A DNA stretch of 64,000 bases from Actinoallomurus sp963799975 (GTDB taxonomy: Bacteria; Actinomycetota; Actinomycetes; Streptosporangiales; Streptosporangiaceae): assembly GCA_963799975.1 (NCBI GenBank), contig CAWCZF010000002.1, positions 558,001-622,000 of the forward strand, written 5' to 3'. Below, one piece after another: positions 29,001-36,582 of the stretch. The position numbers and the translations under genes were made by a program. The notes under the pieces were generated by a model. It saw only the letters and a program-made list of their open reading frames with translations, ran no database searches and was not told the DNA's origin. The stretch's first letter is position 1. Each line of letters starts with the position of its first letter.

Positions 29001-29653
29001 CGGCGCAGCGCCTGGCTCGCCAGATGCATCGCGACCAGCGCGGACGAGCACGCGGTGTCCACGGTGACGGCGGGGCCCTCCAGGCCCAGCGTGCTCGCCA
29101 CGCGGCCCGAGGCGAGGCTGCCGGACAGGCCGTTGCCGAGGTGGCCGAGCAGCTCGGCCGGCGCCTGGTCGAGGCTGGAGAGCTGCGAGGCGTAGTCGTG
29201 CGTGGTCACCCCGGCGTACACCCCGGTGTCGCTGCCGCGCAGGCTACGCGGGTCGATGCCCGCGCGCTCGACGGTCTCCCACGCGACCTCGAGCAGCATG
29301 CGCTGCTGCGGCTCGGTCGCGAGCGCCTCGTGCTCGCTCATCCCGAAGAAGGCGGCGTCGAAGTCGGCGGCGTCGTAGAGGAACCCGCCGACGCGTGCGT
29401 GCGCGCTGCCGTCGTGGCCGTCCAGGTCCCAGCCGCGGTCGGCCGGGAAGGCGTAGATGGCGTCGCGCTCGGCCGCGACCAGGTCCCACAGGCCCTCGGG
29501 CGTACGCACGTCGCCCGGGAACCGGCAGGCCATCGCCACGATCGCGATCGGCTCCCGCCGGTCCGCCTCGCTCTCGCGCAGCCGCCGCTGTGCCTGGTGA
29601 AGCTCGGCCGTGGTCCACTTGAGGTACTCGACGAGCTTCTCTTCGTTCGCCAT
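26063..29653 (-). CDS. type I polyketide synthase with intact KS and degenerate AT and KR
   Basis: A 1196-residue multidomain protein. Residues 1-35 form a docking-type coiled coil. The ketosynthase (about 35-455) has Cys202 in DTACSSA, His338 in EAHGTGT and His378 in KSNIGHT. The AT region (about 555-650) is shortened: the GQGSQ loop reads AGAAGG, and GHSxGE is replaced by SGDLAAS, so no catalytic Ser. The KR region (about 950-1110) keeps TGAAGALGG, but the YxxxN site reads QATGH (Gln1098, His1102) and the lysine is gone. No ACP is fused. It can probably condense acyl units but not load or reduce them; extender loading must come in trans. Confidence 0.85.
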   Translation of the reverse strand: MANEEKLVEYLKWTTAELHQAQRRLRESEADRREPIAIVAMACRFPGDVRTPEGLWDLVAAERDAIYAFPADRGWDLDGHDGSAHARVGGFLYDAADFDAAFFGMSEHEALATEPQQRMLLEVAWETVERAGIDPRSLRGSDTGVYAGVTTHDYASQLSSLDQAPAELLGHLGNGLSGSLASGRVASTLGLEGPAVTVDTACSSALVAMHLASQALRRGECRLALAGGVTILSTPGLFLATSTQPGMLAPDGRCKPFAAGSDGMVWGEGAGLLLLERLSDARRLGHPVLAVIRGSAVNQDGGSSGLAAPHGPTQQRLIRTALDGAGLAPADVDAVEAHGTGTAMGDLIEVQALLATYGQDRPADRPLRLGCVKSNIGHTQAAAGVAAVIKMVLAMRAGVLPATLNIDRPNPYVDWSSGAVELLTEAADWPEGPRPRRAGVSAFGTSGTNAHLIIEQGHEPAAEGVPVEGPVPWAVSARSPAALRAQAAALAAYVADRPELTVADVARSLAARSAFEHRAVVVGTSHAELLAGLRALASGAVRAGVFAGEAAPAGKQAWVFAGAAGGPEPYARFGAFASAVDEVCDAFDGLLERPLKDDLFGGGGPATFALQVGLARLLEAAGLRPDLVSGDLAASYVAGVYPLPDACRIVLGESPDGAREPSVLVADDVSAAGVVLGIGGPFADDVHALGGGAEALLGALARLHTSGVTVDWTALSGGPGPLAPLPTYAFQRERYWLYDATPARRAAGGVDERFWAAVEREDLSALAEWRRQRDWRYRIAWQPVADVVTPRLAGTWLVVAADDADASPMVAALRSYGAEAVARPFSADVPSADVDGVLVVAAPDAASPVAALFATTDAPVWIATCGAVGAGRGDPPASPSHARLWALGRALAMEHPRAWGGLVDLPEDFDGRAARRLAGVLMGGDMGGEDQVAVRADGCLVRRLVRGGGMAAGKGWTPRGATLVTGAAGALGGHVTRWLAGAGAEHLLLVDDTAPPDSLVAVLTAAGAEVSVAAADTADAGALAAAVAALPVPLTAVIHLAATVDGEAGRLDAARVGRDPLAAAAENLCALSEDHDLSALVLCSSVAGVFATPGLGNQATGHAYLDALARSRRARGVPATSVCLGPYEDAGADSGAAKQLLSNGMSAIPPASAAAAIRQAVETGTASVVVADIDWKWAGSELSAGRLFDDIPEFTK

Positions 29654-29691
29654 GGCGCTCCGGGCCTTTCCGACCGTACGAGGGGCGGGTG

Positions 29692-31128
29692 TCAGGAAGC
29701 GGCGGCCTCGGCACCCACCGGGCCGTACGCGTCGAGCCGTACGAGGTCGAGCTCCTCGGGGCGCAGCGGCGGCTCGGTCAGCTCCGGGTACATCTCCCCC
29801 TTGCTCATCAGGGACAGGAACCGGCCCGAGCCGAGTTCGGTCTGTGAGGCGCTCAGGCTCATCACCTCGGTGACCAGCTCGCAGACTCCGGGCGAGCGGA
29901 TCGCCTTGCCGGTGATGGAGTCGGCGAACCGCAGCCGCGCCGCAGTGTCCTGGCCGACCAGCCGAGGGTCGGTCGCGTTGACGCGGCAGTTCACGTAGCC
30001 GACGTCCTTGGACGCCGCCAGGATCCAGGGGTCGTCCACGGCCGCGCCGATGGCCTCCTGTGCCCGCCGGGTCGCCCCGTCGCCGAAGTCGGCGAGCTGC
30101 TCGTCCAGCGCGGCGGCGGCGCGTGCGGCCGAGCTCATGCCGTGGCCGTAGATCGGGTTGAAGGCGGCGAGGGAGTCGCCGACGACGAGCAGGCGCTCGG
30201 GCCAGCCGTCGAGCCGCTCGGGGTACAGCCGCCGGTTCGCGCCGGAGTGCGAGCGGAAGACCGGGGTCAGCGGCTCCGCGCCGCCGATGAGGTCGGCGAC
30301 GAGCGGGTGCCGGAGCCGTCCCTGCGCGAAGGCCAGGAACTCATCCTCACGGCTCGGCAGCTCGGCGCCGCGCGTGGACGACAGCGTGACGATCCAGCGG
30401 TCCTCCTCCACCGGGTAGACGACGCCGAAGTACCCCGGCTCCTTGACGCGGTGGTCGGCGGCGACGTTGACGGCGGGAAAGCCGGTGGTCGCGCCGGGCG
30501 GGGCGCGGAAGAGGCGGGTGGCGTAGCCGATCCCGGCGTCGACCACGTCCTCCTCCAGCGCGGGCACGCCGAGCGCGGACAGCCAGTGCTTGAGCCGTGA
30601 CGCGCGGCCGGTGGCGTCGACCACCAGGTCCGCCTCGACCAGGGTCGTCTCGCCGCTGTCCACGTCGCGTACGCGCACGCCGGTGACCCGCGCGGGGTCG
30701 CCGCACAGTTCGACCATCTCGGCGCCCTGCCGTACGTCGATGCGCTCGGCGGGCAGGATCTGGTCACGTACGACCCAGTCGAGGAGGGGGCGGGTGCACA
30801 GGATGCTGAACTGGGTCGGCGGGAAGCGGTGCTGCCAGCCCTGCGCGGTTAGGGTCACCAGGTCGCCCTGGAAGCCGATCCGGCGCGCTCCCGCGCCGAG
30901 GAGCCGGTCGGTCGTGCCGGGCAGCAGGTCCTCGATGATCCGGGCGCCGTTGGACCACAGCAGGTGCGCGTGGTTGGCCTGGGGTACGCCGCGGCGGTGC
31001 TCGGGATGGTCCGGCAGCCGGTCGCGCTCGATCACGGTGACGGAGTCCAGGTGGCGGGACAGCACGTGGGCGGCCAGCATCCCGGCCAGGCCGCCGCCCA
31101 GCACGATCGCCTGTCTTGGTCTGGTCAT
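29692..31128 (-). CDS. FAD-dependent monooxygenase of the MonCI/LasC epoxidase type
   Basis: A 478-residue flavoenzyme with GGGLAGMLAAHVLSRH (GxGxxG, about 11-26), ERDRLPDHPEHRRGVPQANH near 35-54 and the GDSLAAFNPIYGHGMSSAAR motif, all matching the polyether epoxidases MonCI and LasC and related tryptophan-halogenase-fold enzymes. No membrane anchor is seen. It comes 38 bases before the PKS start and shares its operon, so it probably oxygenates the polyketide, perhaps an olefin to an epoxide. Confidence 0.82.
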   Translation of the reverse strand: MTRPRQAIVLGGGLAGMLAAHVLSRHLDSVTVIERDRLPDHPEHRRGVPQANHAHLLWSNGARIIEDLLPGTTDRLLGAGARRIGFQGDLVTLTAQGWQHRFPPTQFSILCTRPLLDWVVRDQILPAERIDVRQGAEMVELCGDPARVTGVRVRDVDSGETTLVEADLVVDATGRASRLKHWLSALGVPALEEDVVDAGIGYATRLFRAPPGATTGFPAVNVAADHRVKEPGYFGVVYPVEEDRWIVTLSSTRGAELPSREDEFLAFAQGRLRHPLVADLIGGAEPLTPVFRSHSGANRRLYPERLDGWPERLLVVGDSLAAFNPIYGHGMSSAARAAAALDEQLADFGDGATRRAQEAIGAAVDDPWILAASKDVGYVNCRVNATDPRLVGQDTAARLRFADSITGKAIRSPGVCELVTEVMSLSASQTELGSGRFLSLMSKGEMYPELTEPPLRPEELDLVRLDAYGPVGAEAAAS

Positions 31129-31149
31129 GTTCCCCTCCGCAGCCTGGGT

Positions 31150-31554
31150 TCAGCCGGCCGTGGCGGCGACACCGGCCGGCTCGCCCATCCTCATGTCCGT
31201 CTCGCCCCAGAAGGCCCGCAGCCGATGTCCCAGGCCGTCGTCGCCGACCTCGAGCACGCCGATGATGGTGAAGTCGATCCGGGTCGGCGCGTACACCGTG
31301 ACCTTGGTCGGCGTCGCGACGTACCGGCCGTCCATCGAGGTCACCGGGGTGCCCGGGCTCTCGTGGACCCGGCACTGGACGGCGAACTCCAGGTGCCGGC
31401 GAAGGGCGTCCTTGCCGACGATGGGCGGCTTGCCGACCGGGTCCTCGAAGACGACGTCGTCGCTGAAGAGGTCGAGCACGCCGTCGACGTCGCCGGCGTT
31501 GATGCGGCCGACGTACTCCAGTGCCATCGCCTTGCGTGCCGTCTCATCGGGCAT
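31150..31554 (-). CDS. SnoaL/ketosteroid-isomerase-like protein
   Basis: A 134-residue NTF2-like fold protein from ATG 31554, placed after GGAGGTG. ALEYVGRINAGDVDGVLDLF then SDDVVFEDPVGKPPIVGKDA fit the SnoaL/steroid delta-isomerase pattern, in which an Asp near the DPVG motif acts as base. Related folds include epoxide-opening cyclases of polyether pathways. With the MonCI-like epoxidase 21 bases downstream, epoxide opening or cyclisation of the PKS product is a plausible role, but not proven. Confidence 0.75.
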   Translation of the reverse strand: MPDETARKAMALEYVGRINAGDVDGVLDLFSDDVVFEDPVGKPPIVGKDALRRHLEFAVQCRVHESPGTPVTSMDGRYVATPTKVTVYAPTRIDFTIIGVLEVGDDGLGHRLRAFWGETDMRMGEPAGVAATAG

Positions 31555-31730
31555 GAGCACCTCCGAGGTCATCCGCGAGCGCCGGCATGCACGCGCCGAC
31601 TACCTCCGGCAATGGCGAGTCCGCCCCTGCCCTCCCGAGCGGTCGTTGCACCGCAGTGCGCGGTGCGGGTCGGCCTCCAGCGTCGCGGACAGGGCTAAAG
31701 CGGACCTAACCCATCTCTGCGGGCATGCGA

Positions 31731-31759
31731 AGGCCGCCCCGACCTGGTCAGGGCGGCCT
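31731..31759. terminator. hairpin terminator after the CbtB gene
   Basis: AGGCCGCCC and GGGCGGCCT form a perfect 9-base-pair stem around an 11-base loop, 27 bases past the cbtB stop. There is no T-run, as is normal for actinobacterial I-shaped terminators. Confidence 0.75.
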
Positions 31760-31785
31760 CGTGTACGACTGCGGGGCTGGTCGGC

Positions 31786-32001
31786 TCAGTGGCAGGGGAA
31801 GCCGAGGAAGTGCCGCGCGTCGTGGACGAACTCATGGATGTACATGTTGTTGCCGAAGATCGAGGTCGCCCCTTGGTCGATGCCGATGAAGTAGTACGCG
31901 GCGAGGCAGAGGGCGACGGTGCCGAAGAGCCAGAGCGCCGCACGCGTGCCGGGCACGACGAGGGGAGTCGTACGGGTGGTCGGCAACGTCGATGTGGTCA
32001 T
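31786..32001 (-). CDS. cbtB: cobalt transporter subunit CbtB
   Basis: A 71-residue protein with one membrane helix (about 21-41, LWLFGTVALCLAAYYFIGID) followed by the family's metal-binding end HEFVHDARHLLG-like sequence (here IHEFVHDARHFLGFPCH). CbtB normally works with the five-helix CbtA as a cobalt permease; no CbtA gene is next to it and a terminator follows directly. A cobalamin riboswitch lies upstream in the leader, so expression would stop when vitamin B12 is plentiful. The ribosome site is GAGGAGG. Confidence 0.9.
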   Translation of the reverse strand: MTTSTLPTTRTTPLVVPGTRAALWLFGTVALCLAAYYFIGIDQGATSIFGNNMYIHEFVHDARHFLGFPCH

Positions 32002-32040
32002 AATGCCTCCTCAGGGATCCTGCGTCCCTCGTATGGGCCT

Positions 32041-32150
32041 TAGACGGTGGAGGGTCTGACTCTCCTCTTGGGACGGAACACAGTGGCGCGACCGTGCCGG
32101 TTTCTCACCGGCTTCCTCCTACCATCACGTTCGCCCGGATCGTACGGGTG
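32041..32150 (-). promoter_or_regulatory. cobalamin riboswitch
   Basis: Read on the minus strand, the leader has the core GGAGGAAGCCGGTGAGAAAC, the CGCGCCACTGTG segment and a B12-box-like GAGAGTCAGACC, in the right order. A GGGA/TCCC hairpin just downstream, near the cbtB ribosome site, may be the expression platform. Directs cbtB translation or transcription according to adenosylcobalamin. Confidence 0.9.
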
Positions 32151-32186
32151 TGTCCGGTAGTCGTCAATCCACAGGAGGCCGCGAAC

Positions 32187-32747
32187 ATGGCGATTCGCCT
32201 GGTCATGGTCACACACGCGCCCACCGCGGCGACGCGTGCGGCGATCTTCCCCCAGGACGAGGCGCTCGACGGCCGCGGCGCGGAGACGGCCGCGTCGGCG
32301 CGGGGCACGCTGGGCCGCTTCGACCGGCTCCTCCGCGGGCCCGAACGCCGCTGCGCCGAGACCGCCGGGGCGCTCGGGCTGGACGCTCTCGCGCACCCGT
32401 CGCTGGCCGACCTGGACGTGGGCCGCTGGCGCGGCCGTACGCCGCCCGAGACCGAGTTGGCCGCCTGGCTCACCGACCCCCGCGCGGTCCCGCACGGCGG
32501 CGAGTCGCTGTCCGCACTGGCCGAACGCGTGAGCGGCTGGCTGGCCGAGGTCGCGGCGACCGGCCGCGGCCGGGTGGGAGCGGTCACCCATCCGGCGGTC
32601 GTACGCGCCGCCGTGCTGCACGCGCTGGCCGCGCCGCCGTCCTGCTTCTGGGGCCTGGACGCGGCACCGCTGACCCAGACGTGGCTGACATGCCACGACG
32701 GCCGGTGGCGACTGAGAGAGACAGGTCACGCCCTGACCTCCCCTTGA
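32187..32747 (+). CDS. histidine-phosphatase-fold protein lacking the canonical RHG motif
   Basis: A 186-residue protein from ATG 32187 with AGGAGG upstream. The fold is that of the phosphoglycerate-mutase/histidine phosphatase family (LVMVTHAPTAATR, PERRCAETAGAL, DLDVGRWRG, GESLSALAERV, VGAVTHPAVVRAAVL). The usual RHG triplet reads THA, so the catalytic arginine is replaced although the histidine is present; VTHP carries the second histidine. Its position next to the B12-controlled cbtB suggests a cobalamin-related job like CobC, but it is on the other strand. Confidence 0.75.
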   Translation: MAIRLVMVTHAPTAATRAAIFPQDEALDGRGAETAASARGTLGRFDRLLRGPERRCAETAGALGLDALAHPSLADLDVGRWRGRTPPETELAAWLTDPRAVPHGGESLSALAERVSGWLAEVAATGRGRVGAVTHPAVVRAAVLHALAAPPSCFWGLDAAPLTQTWLTCHDGRWRLRETGHALTSP

Positions 32748-32787
32748 TGATCTAGACGTTGCGTGATCCGCACGCCATGCTTCTTAC

Positions 32788-33078
32788 GTGCGCAAATCGG
32801 TCGCTACGGCAGGAAGTTCCGTCTTCATGGCGCTCGCCCCCGGTACGGTGGCGGGCCTGGTGCCGTGGCTGCTCACGGGCTGGCACGCGGGCCACTGGTG
32901 GCCGCCGGTACGCGCGCTCGGCCTGGTGCCGCTGCTCGGCGGGGCGGCCGCACTGGTCCACGCCTTCGCCCGCTGGTACGAGGAGCCGGTGCTGTCGGGC
33001 CGCTTCGGCTCGGAGTACGAGCGCTACCACGACGCCGTCCCCGGCTGGTGGCCCCGCCCCCGCCCCTGGCGCGGCTGA
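32788..33078 (+). pseudogene. isoprenylcysteine-carboxyl-methyltransferase-like protein with internal deletion
   Basis: A 96-residue product from GTG 32788. The first 60 residues (FMALAPGTVAGLVPWLLTGW) and the last 30 (RWYEEPVLSGRFGSEYERYH then PGWWPR) are the two ends of ICMT/PEMT-like membrane methyltransferases, which usually have about 160 residues. The joining part with the RHP/NPMY-type SAM site has been removed in frame between LVHAFAR and WYEEP. The protein could be expressed but should be inactive. Confidence 0.65.
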
Positions 33079-33234
33079 CCCGCCGCGACGTCCCCGGCGA
33101 GAGCGCCTCCCGTGCCCGCGCGAGAGGGAAATCTGGAAGAAGTCCGGCGCGGTGACGATCAATAGGCTCGCGATTGCGGATGGTCCGCCCTTCCCGGCGG
33201 AGGCCGGGTGGGGGCAACGCGAGGAGGTTTCGCC

Positions 33235-35475
33235 ATGAACACCACCGTGCTGGGGTATCCGCGGATCGGTGCCGGCCGGGAGCTGAAGAAGACCACCGAG
33301 GCGTACTGGAACGGGGAGATCGACGCCGACGAGCTCCAGCGGACGGCGCGGGAACTGCGCCGCACCACCTGGGAGACGCTGCGCGAGGCCGGCATCGCCC
33401 ATCCTCCCTCCAACACCTTCTCCCTCTATGACCAGGTGCTCGACGCCGCCGTCCTCTTCGGCGCCGTCCCCGAGAGGTTCGCCGGGCGCACCGGTCTGGA
33501 CGCCTACTTCGCCATGGCGCGCGGCGACGACGCGGCCGCTCCGCTGGAGATGACGAAGTGGTTCGACACCAACTACCACTACCTCGTCCCCGAGCTGGGC
33601 CCGGACACGCGGCCGACGCTCGCCGGCGACAAGCCGCAGCAGGAGTACGCAGAGGCCAGGGAGCTCGGGATCGAGACACGCCCGGTGATCCTCGGGCCGC
33701 TCTCCTTCCTCTTGCTCGCCAAGCCGGACACCGTGGGCTTTGACCCCCTCGACCTGCTCGATCCCCTGCTCGACGCGTACGCCGAGCTGTTCGCGCAGCT
33801 CAAGGAGGCCGGAGCACGGTGGGTTCAGCTCGACGAACCCGTCCTCGCCGCCGACCGTACCGTCGAGGAGATCGCGGCGCTGCGCACGGCATACGACCGG
33901 CTCAGCGGGCTCGGCGAGCGCCCCCGGCTCATGGTCGGCACGTACTTCGGCGAGATCGGCGCCGCGCTCGGCGAGCTGAAGCAGACCGGCGTCGACGGGA
34001 TCGGGCTCGACTTCGTCGCCGGTCCCGGCAACCTCAAGGCGCTCGCCGAGGTGGGCGGCATCGGGGAGAAGATCCTGATCGCGGGCGTCGTGGACGGCCG
34101 CAACGTCTGGCGTACCGACCTGTCCAAGGCGCTGTCGACCTGCGGGTCGCTGCTCGGGCTCGCCGGGCACCTCGTCGTCAGCACCTCGTGCTCGCTTCAG
34201 CACGTTCCGCTCGACCTGGCCGCCGAGACCGACCTGGACCCGAGGCTGCGCGCCCGGCTCGCGTTCGCACGGCAGAAGCTGGACGAGGTCGCGTTGATCG
34301 GCCAGGCGCTCCAGGAGGGCCGCGAGGCCGTCGCCGCACGCATCCAGCCGCCGCCCGAGGGTGCCACCGACCCGCGCGTACGCGCACGGCTCGAGGCGCT
34401 CGGCGACGACACGGGCCGCCCCGACTACGCCGAGCGGCGCAAGCGGCAGGACACGCGTACGCTGCCGACCACAACGATCGGCTCGTTCCCGCAGACCGCC
34501 GACATCCGCCGGGTCCGCGCCGACCACCGCGCCGGGCGCATCGACGACGAGGCGTACGAGCAGGCGATGCGCACGGAGATCGACCGGATCATCGCGCTCC
34601 AGGAGGACATCGGGCTGGACGTCCTCGTGCACGGCGAGCCCGAGCGCAACGACATGGTGCAGTACTTCGCCGAGCGCCTCGACGGCTACGCGAGCACCGA
34701 CCACGGCTGGGTGCAGTCCTACGGGTCACGCTACGTACGCCCGCCGATCCTGCACGGGGACGTCTCACGGCCCGAGCCGATCACCGTCCGCTGGACCACG
34801 TACGCGCAGTCGCGTACGCCCAAGCCGGTCAAGGGCATGCTCACCGGGCCGGTCACCATGCTGGCCTGGTCGTTCGTACGCGACGACCAGCCGCTCTCGG
34901 ACACGGCGCGGCAGGTCGCGCTCGCGCTGCGGGACGAGATCGGCGACCTGGAGGCGGCGGGCATCCGCATCATCCAGGTGGACGAGCCCGCGCTGCGCGA
35001 GATGCTGCCGCTGCACCGCGCCGGCCACCGGGCGTACCTGGACTGGGCGGTCGCGGCGTTCCGGCTCGCCACGTCGGGCGTCGCCGACGGCACCCAGATC
35101 CACACGCACATGTGCTACTCGGAGTTCGGCGAGATCATCGAGGCGATCGGCGACCTGGACGCCGACGTCACCAGCGTCGAGGCCGCCCGCTCGCACATGG
35201 AGTTGCTCACCGACCTGGACCGGGCCGGCTACCGGCAGGGCATCGGCCCGGGCGTGTACGACATCCACTCACCGCGCGTGCCCGGCGTCGAGGAGATGGA
35301 GCGGTCGCTGCTCCGCGCGCTCCAGGCGGTCGACGCCGACCGCCTGTGGATCAACCCGGACTGCGGGCTGAAGACCCGTGGCTACGCGGAGGCCGAGCCG
35401 TCCCTGCGCAACATGACCGAGGCGGCGCGCCGCGTACGCGAGTCGCTCGGGCCGCTCGGGCCGGTCGGGTCGTGA
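33235..35475 (+). CDS. metE: cobalamin-independent methionine synthase MetE
   Basis: A 746-residue enzyme transferring the methyl group of 5-methyltetrahydropteroyltri-glutamate to homocysteine in methionine synthesis. ATG 33235 follows GAGGAGG. The duplicated barrel is complete: an N-terminal half beginning TTVLGYPRIGAGRELKK and a C-terminal half beginning TTTIGSFPQTADIRR. The zinc ligands are seen as His and Cys in THMCYSEFGEI and Cys in NPDCGLKTRGY. It is a single-gene unit ended by a GC-rich hairpin. No B12 riboswitch is visible in front of it. Confidence 0.96.
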   Translation: MNTTVLGYPRIGAGRELKKTTEAYWNGEIDADELQRTARELRRTTWETLREAGIAHPPSNTFSLYDQVLDAAVLFGAVPERFAGRTGLDAYFAMARGDDAAAPLEMTKWFDTNYHYLVPELGPDTRPTLAGDKPQQEYAEARELGIETRPVILGPLSFLLLAKPDTVGFDPLDLLDPLLDAYAELFAQLKEAGARWVQLDEPVLAADRTVEEIAALRTAYDRLSGLGERPRLMVGTYFGEIGAALGELKQTGVDGIGLDFVAGPGNLKALAEVGGIGEKILIAGVVDGRNVWRTDLSKALSTCGSLLGLAGHLVVSTSCSLQHVPLDLAAETDLDPRLRARLAFARQKLDEVALIGQALQEGREAVAARIQPPPEGATDPRVRARLEALGDDTGRPDYAERRKRQDTRTLPTTTIGSFPQTADIRRVRADHRAGRIDDEAYEQAMRTEIDRIIALQEDIGLDVLVHGEPERNDMVQYFAERLDGYASTDHGWVQSYGSRYVRPPILHGDVSRPEPITVRWTTYAQSRTPKPVKGMLTGPVTMLAWSFVRDDQPLSDTARQVALALRDEIGDLEAAGIRIIQVDEPALREMLPLHRAGHRAYLDWAVAAFRLATSGVADGTQIHTHMCYSEFGEIIEAIGDLDADVTSVEAARSHMELLTDLDRAGYRQGIGPGVYDIHSPRVPGVEEMERSLLRALQAVDADRLWINPDCGLKTRGYAEAEPSLRNMTEAARRVRESLGPLGPVGS

Positions 35476-35480
35476 GACAC

Positions 35481-35516
35481 GCGGCGGCCCTCACCCGTGC
35501 GGGGGGAGGCCGCCGC
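35481..35516. terminator. GC-rich hairpin between metE and the quinone oxidoreductase
   Basis: GCGGCGGCC (35481-35489) and GGCCGCCGC (35508-35516) pair perfectly across an 18-base loop. It lies at the meeting point of two convergent genes and overlaps the last codons of the oxidoreductase, so it may serve both directions. Confidence 0.6.
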
Positions 35517-36468
35517 CCTCGGTCGCGGGCGGGAAGGTGATGACCAGGCGGCCACGGACGCCGCCGCCCTCCAATGCGCGGTGGGCGTCGGACGCCTCCT
35601 CGGGGCGGTAGGTGTGCGCCACGCGGAGCGTTACGGCGCCGGACTCGACGAGCCGGCGCAGCTCGTCGAGCTTGTCCCACTCGCGCGCGTACTCGCTGAC
35701 CAGGACCTCGTGGACGACGATCCCGCGCTCGGAGCCGGCGCCGAACGCGCGCACCGCGACCACCGCGCCCCCGTCGCGTACGGCGGGCAGGACCGGCGCG
35801 CCGATGACCGCGCCGTCGGCGAGGGCGTCGACCCCGTCAGGCAGCGTCTGCCGAATCCGCAGCGCGAGCCCCTCGCCCCGCGCGACGATCACGTCCGCGC
35901 CGAGCCGGCGTACCAGCGGCTCGTCCTCCGGTGAGGCGTCCGCGACGACACGCAGTCCGCGCGCCTTGCCGAGCTGGACCATGTACCCGCCGTACGCGCC
36001 GGCGGCGCCGGTGACCGCCAGCGTACGGCCGGGTTCGAGCGCGAGACGGTCCAGGCTCAGCTGCGCGGTCATGCCGTTCATCGGCAGCGTGCAGGCGGCG
36101 GCGTACCCGTGGCCGGCCGGCATCGCGGCCACCGAGTCGGTCGGCACGACGACGTGCTCGGCGTACCCGCCGCCGAGCCGGCTGCGCGGCAGCGTCATGG
36201 CCATGACCTGGTCGCCGACCGCCTGCCGCGCGCCCTCGCCCACCTCGTCCACGACGCCGGCCACGTCCATGCCCGGAATGTAGGGCGGGGGCCGGTCCTT
36301 CAGCGCCTGCGCGCTGGTCGCTCCAGTGCGGAACAGCGTGTCGGTCGGATTCACCGCCGCCGCGTACACGCGGACGCGCACCTCGCCGGGCCCCGGATGG
36401 GGTGCTTGGAGTTCGACCACCTCCAGCGCCTCGGGTCCGCCGAACCGCTGAACTCCTACCGCCTTCAT
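35491..36468 (-). CDS. zinc-independent quinone oxidoreductase (QOR-like)
   Basis: A 325-residue medium-chain reductase starting at ATG 36468. MKAVGVQRFGGPEALEVVEL is the typical start, YIPGMDVAGVVDEVGEGAR the second family mark, and LAVTGAAGAYGGYMVQLGKA the NADPH site with AxxGxxG. Structural and catalytic zinc cysteines are absent, as in QOR/crotonyl-type reductases. It reduces quinones or activated alkenes; the physiological substrate is unknown. It converges with metE. Confidence 0.88.
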   Translation of the reverse strand: MKAVGVQRFGGPEALEVVELQAPHPGPGEVRVRVYAAAVNPTDTLFRTGATSAQALKDRPPPYIPGMDVAGVVDEVGEGARQAVGDQVMAMTLPRSRLGGGYAEHVVVPTDSVAAMPAGHGYAAACTLPMNGMTAQLSLDRLALEPGRTLAVTGAAGAYGGYMVQLGKARGLRVVADASPEDEPLVRRLGADVIVARGEGLALRIRQTLPDGVDALADGAVIGAPVLPAVRDGGAVVAVRAFGAGSERGIVVHEVLVSEYAREWDKLDELRRLVESGAVTLRVAHTYRPEEASDAHRALEGGGVRGRLVITFPPATEGGGLPPHG

Positions 36469-36582
36469 GAGTCTCACCAGCCAGATCGAGAGGTCAAGAC
36501 GGCCCTGCTCCCTCGGCTCGGGTCCGTGGCGGGCTATGGTAGGTCCGTTTCCAGGGGTCATGCTGCCCGACAAGGGAGAGCC

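Noticed and set aside
33079..33234. Possible cobalamin riboswitch before metE
   Set aside because: AAGTCCGGCGCGGT looks a little like the core, but the GCCACTG segment and the B12 box are absent.
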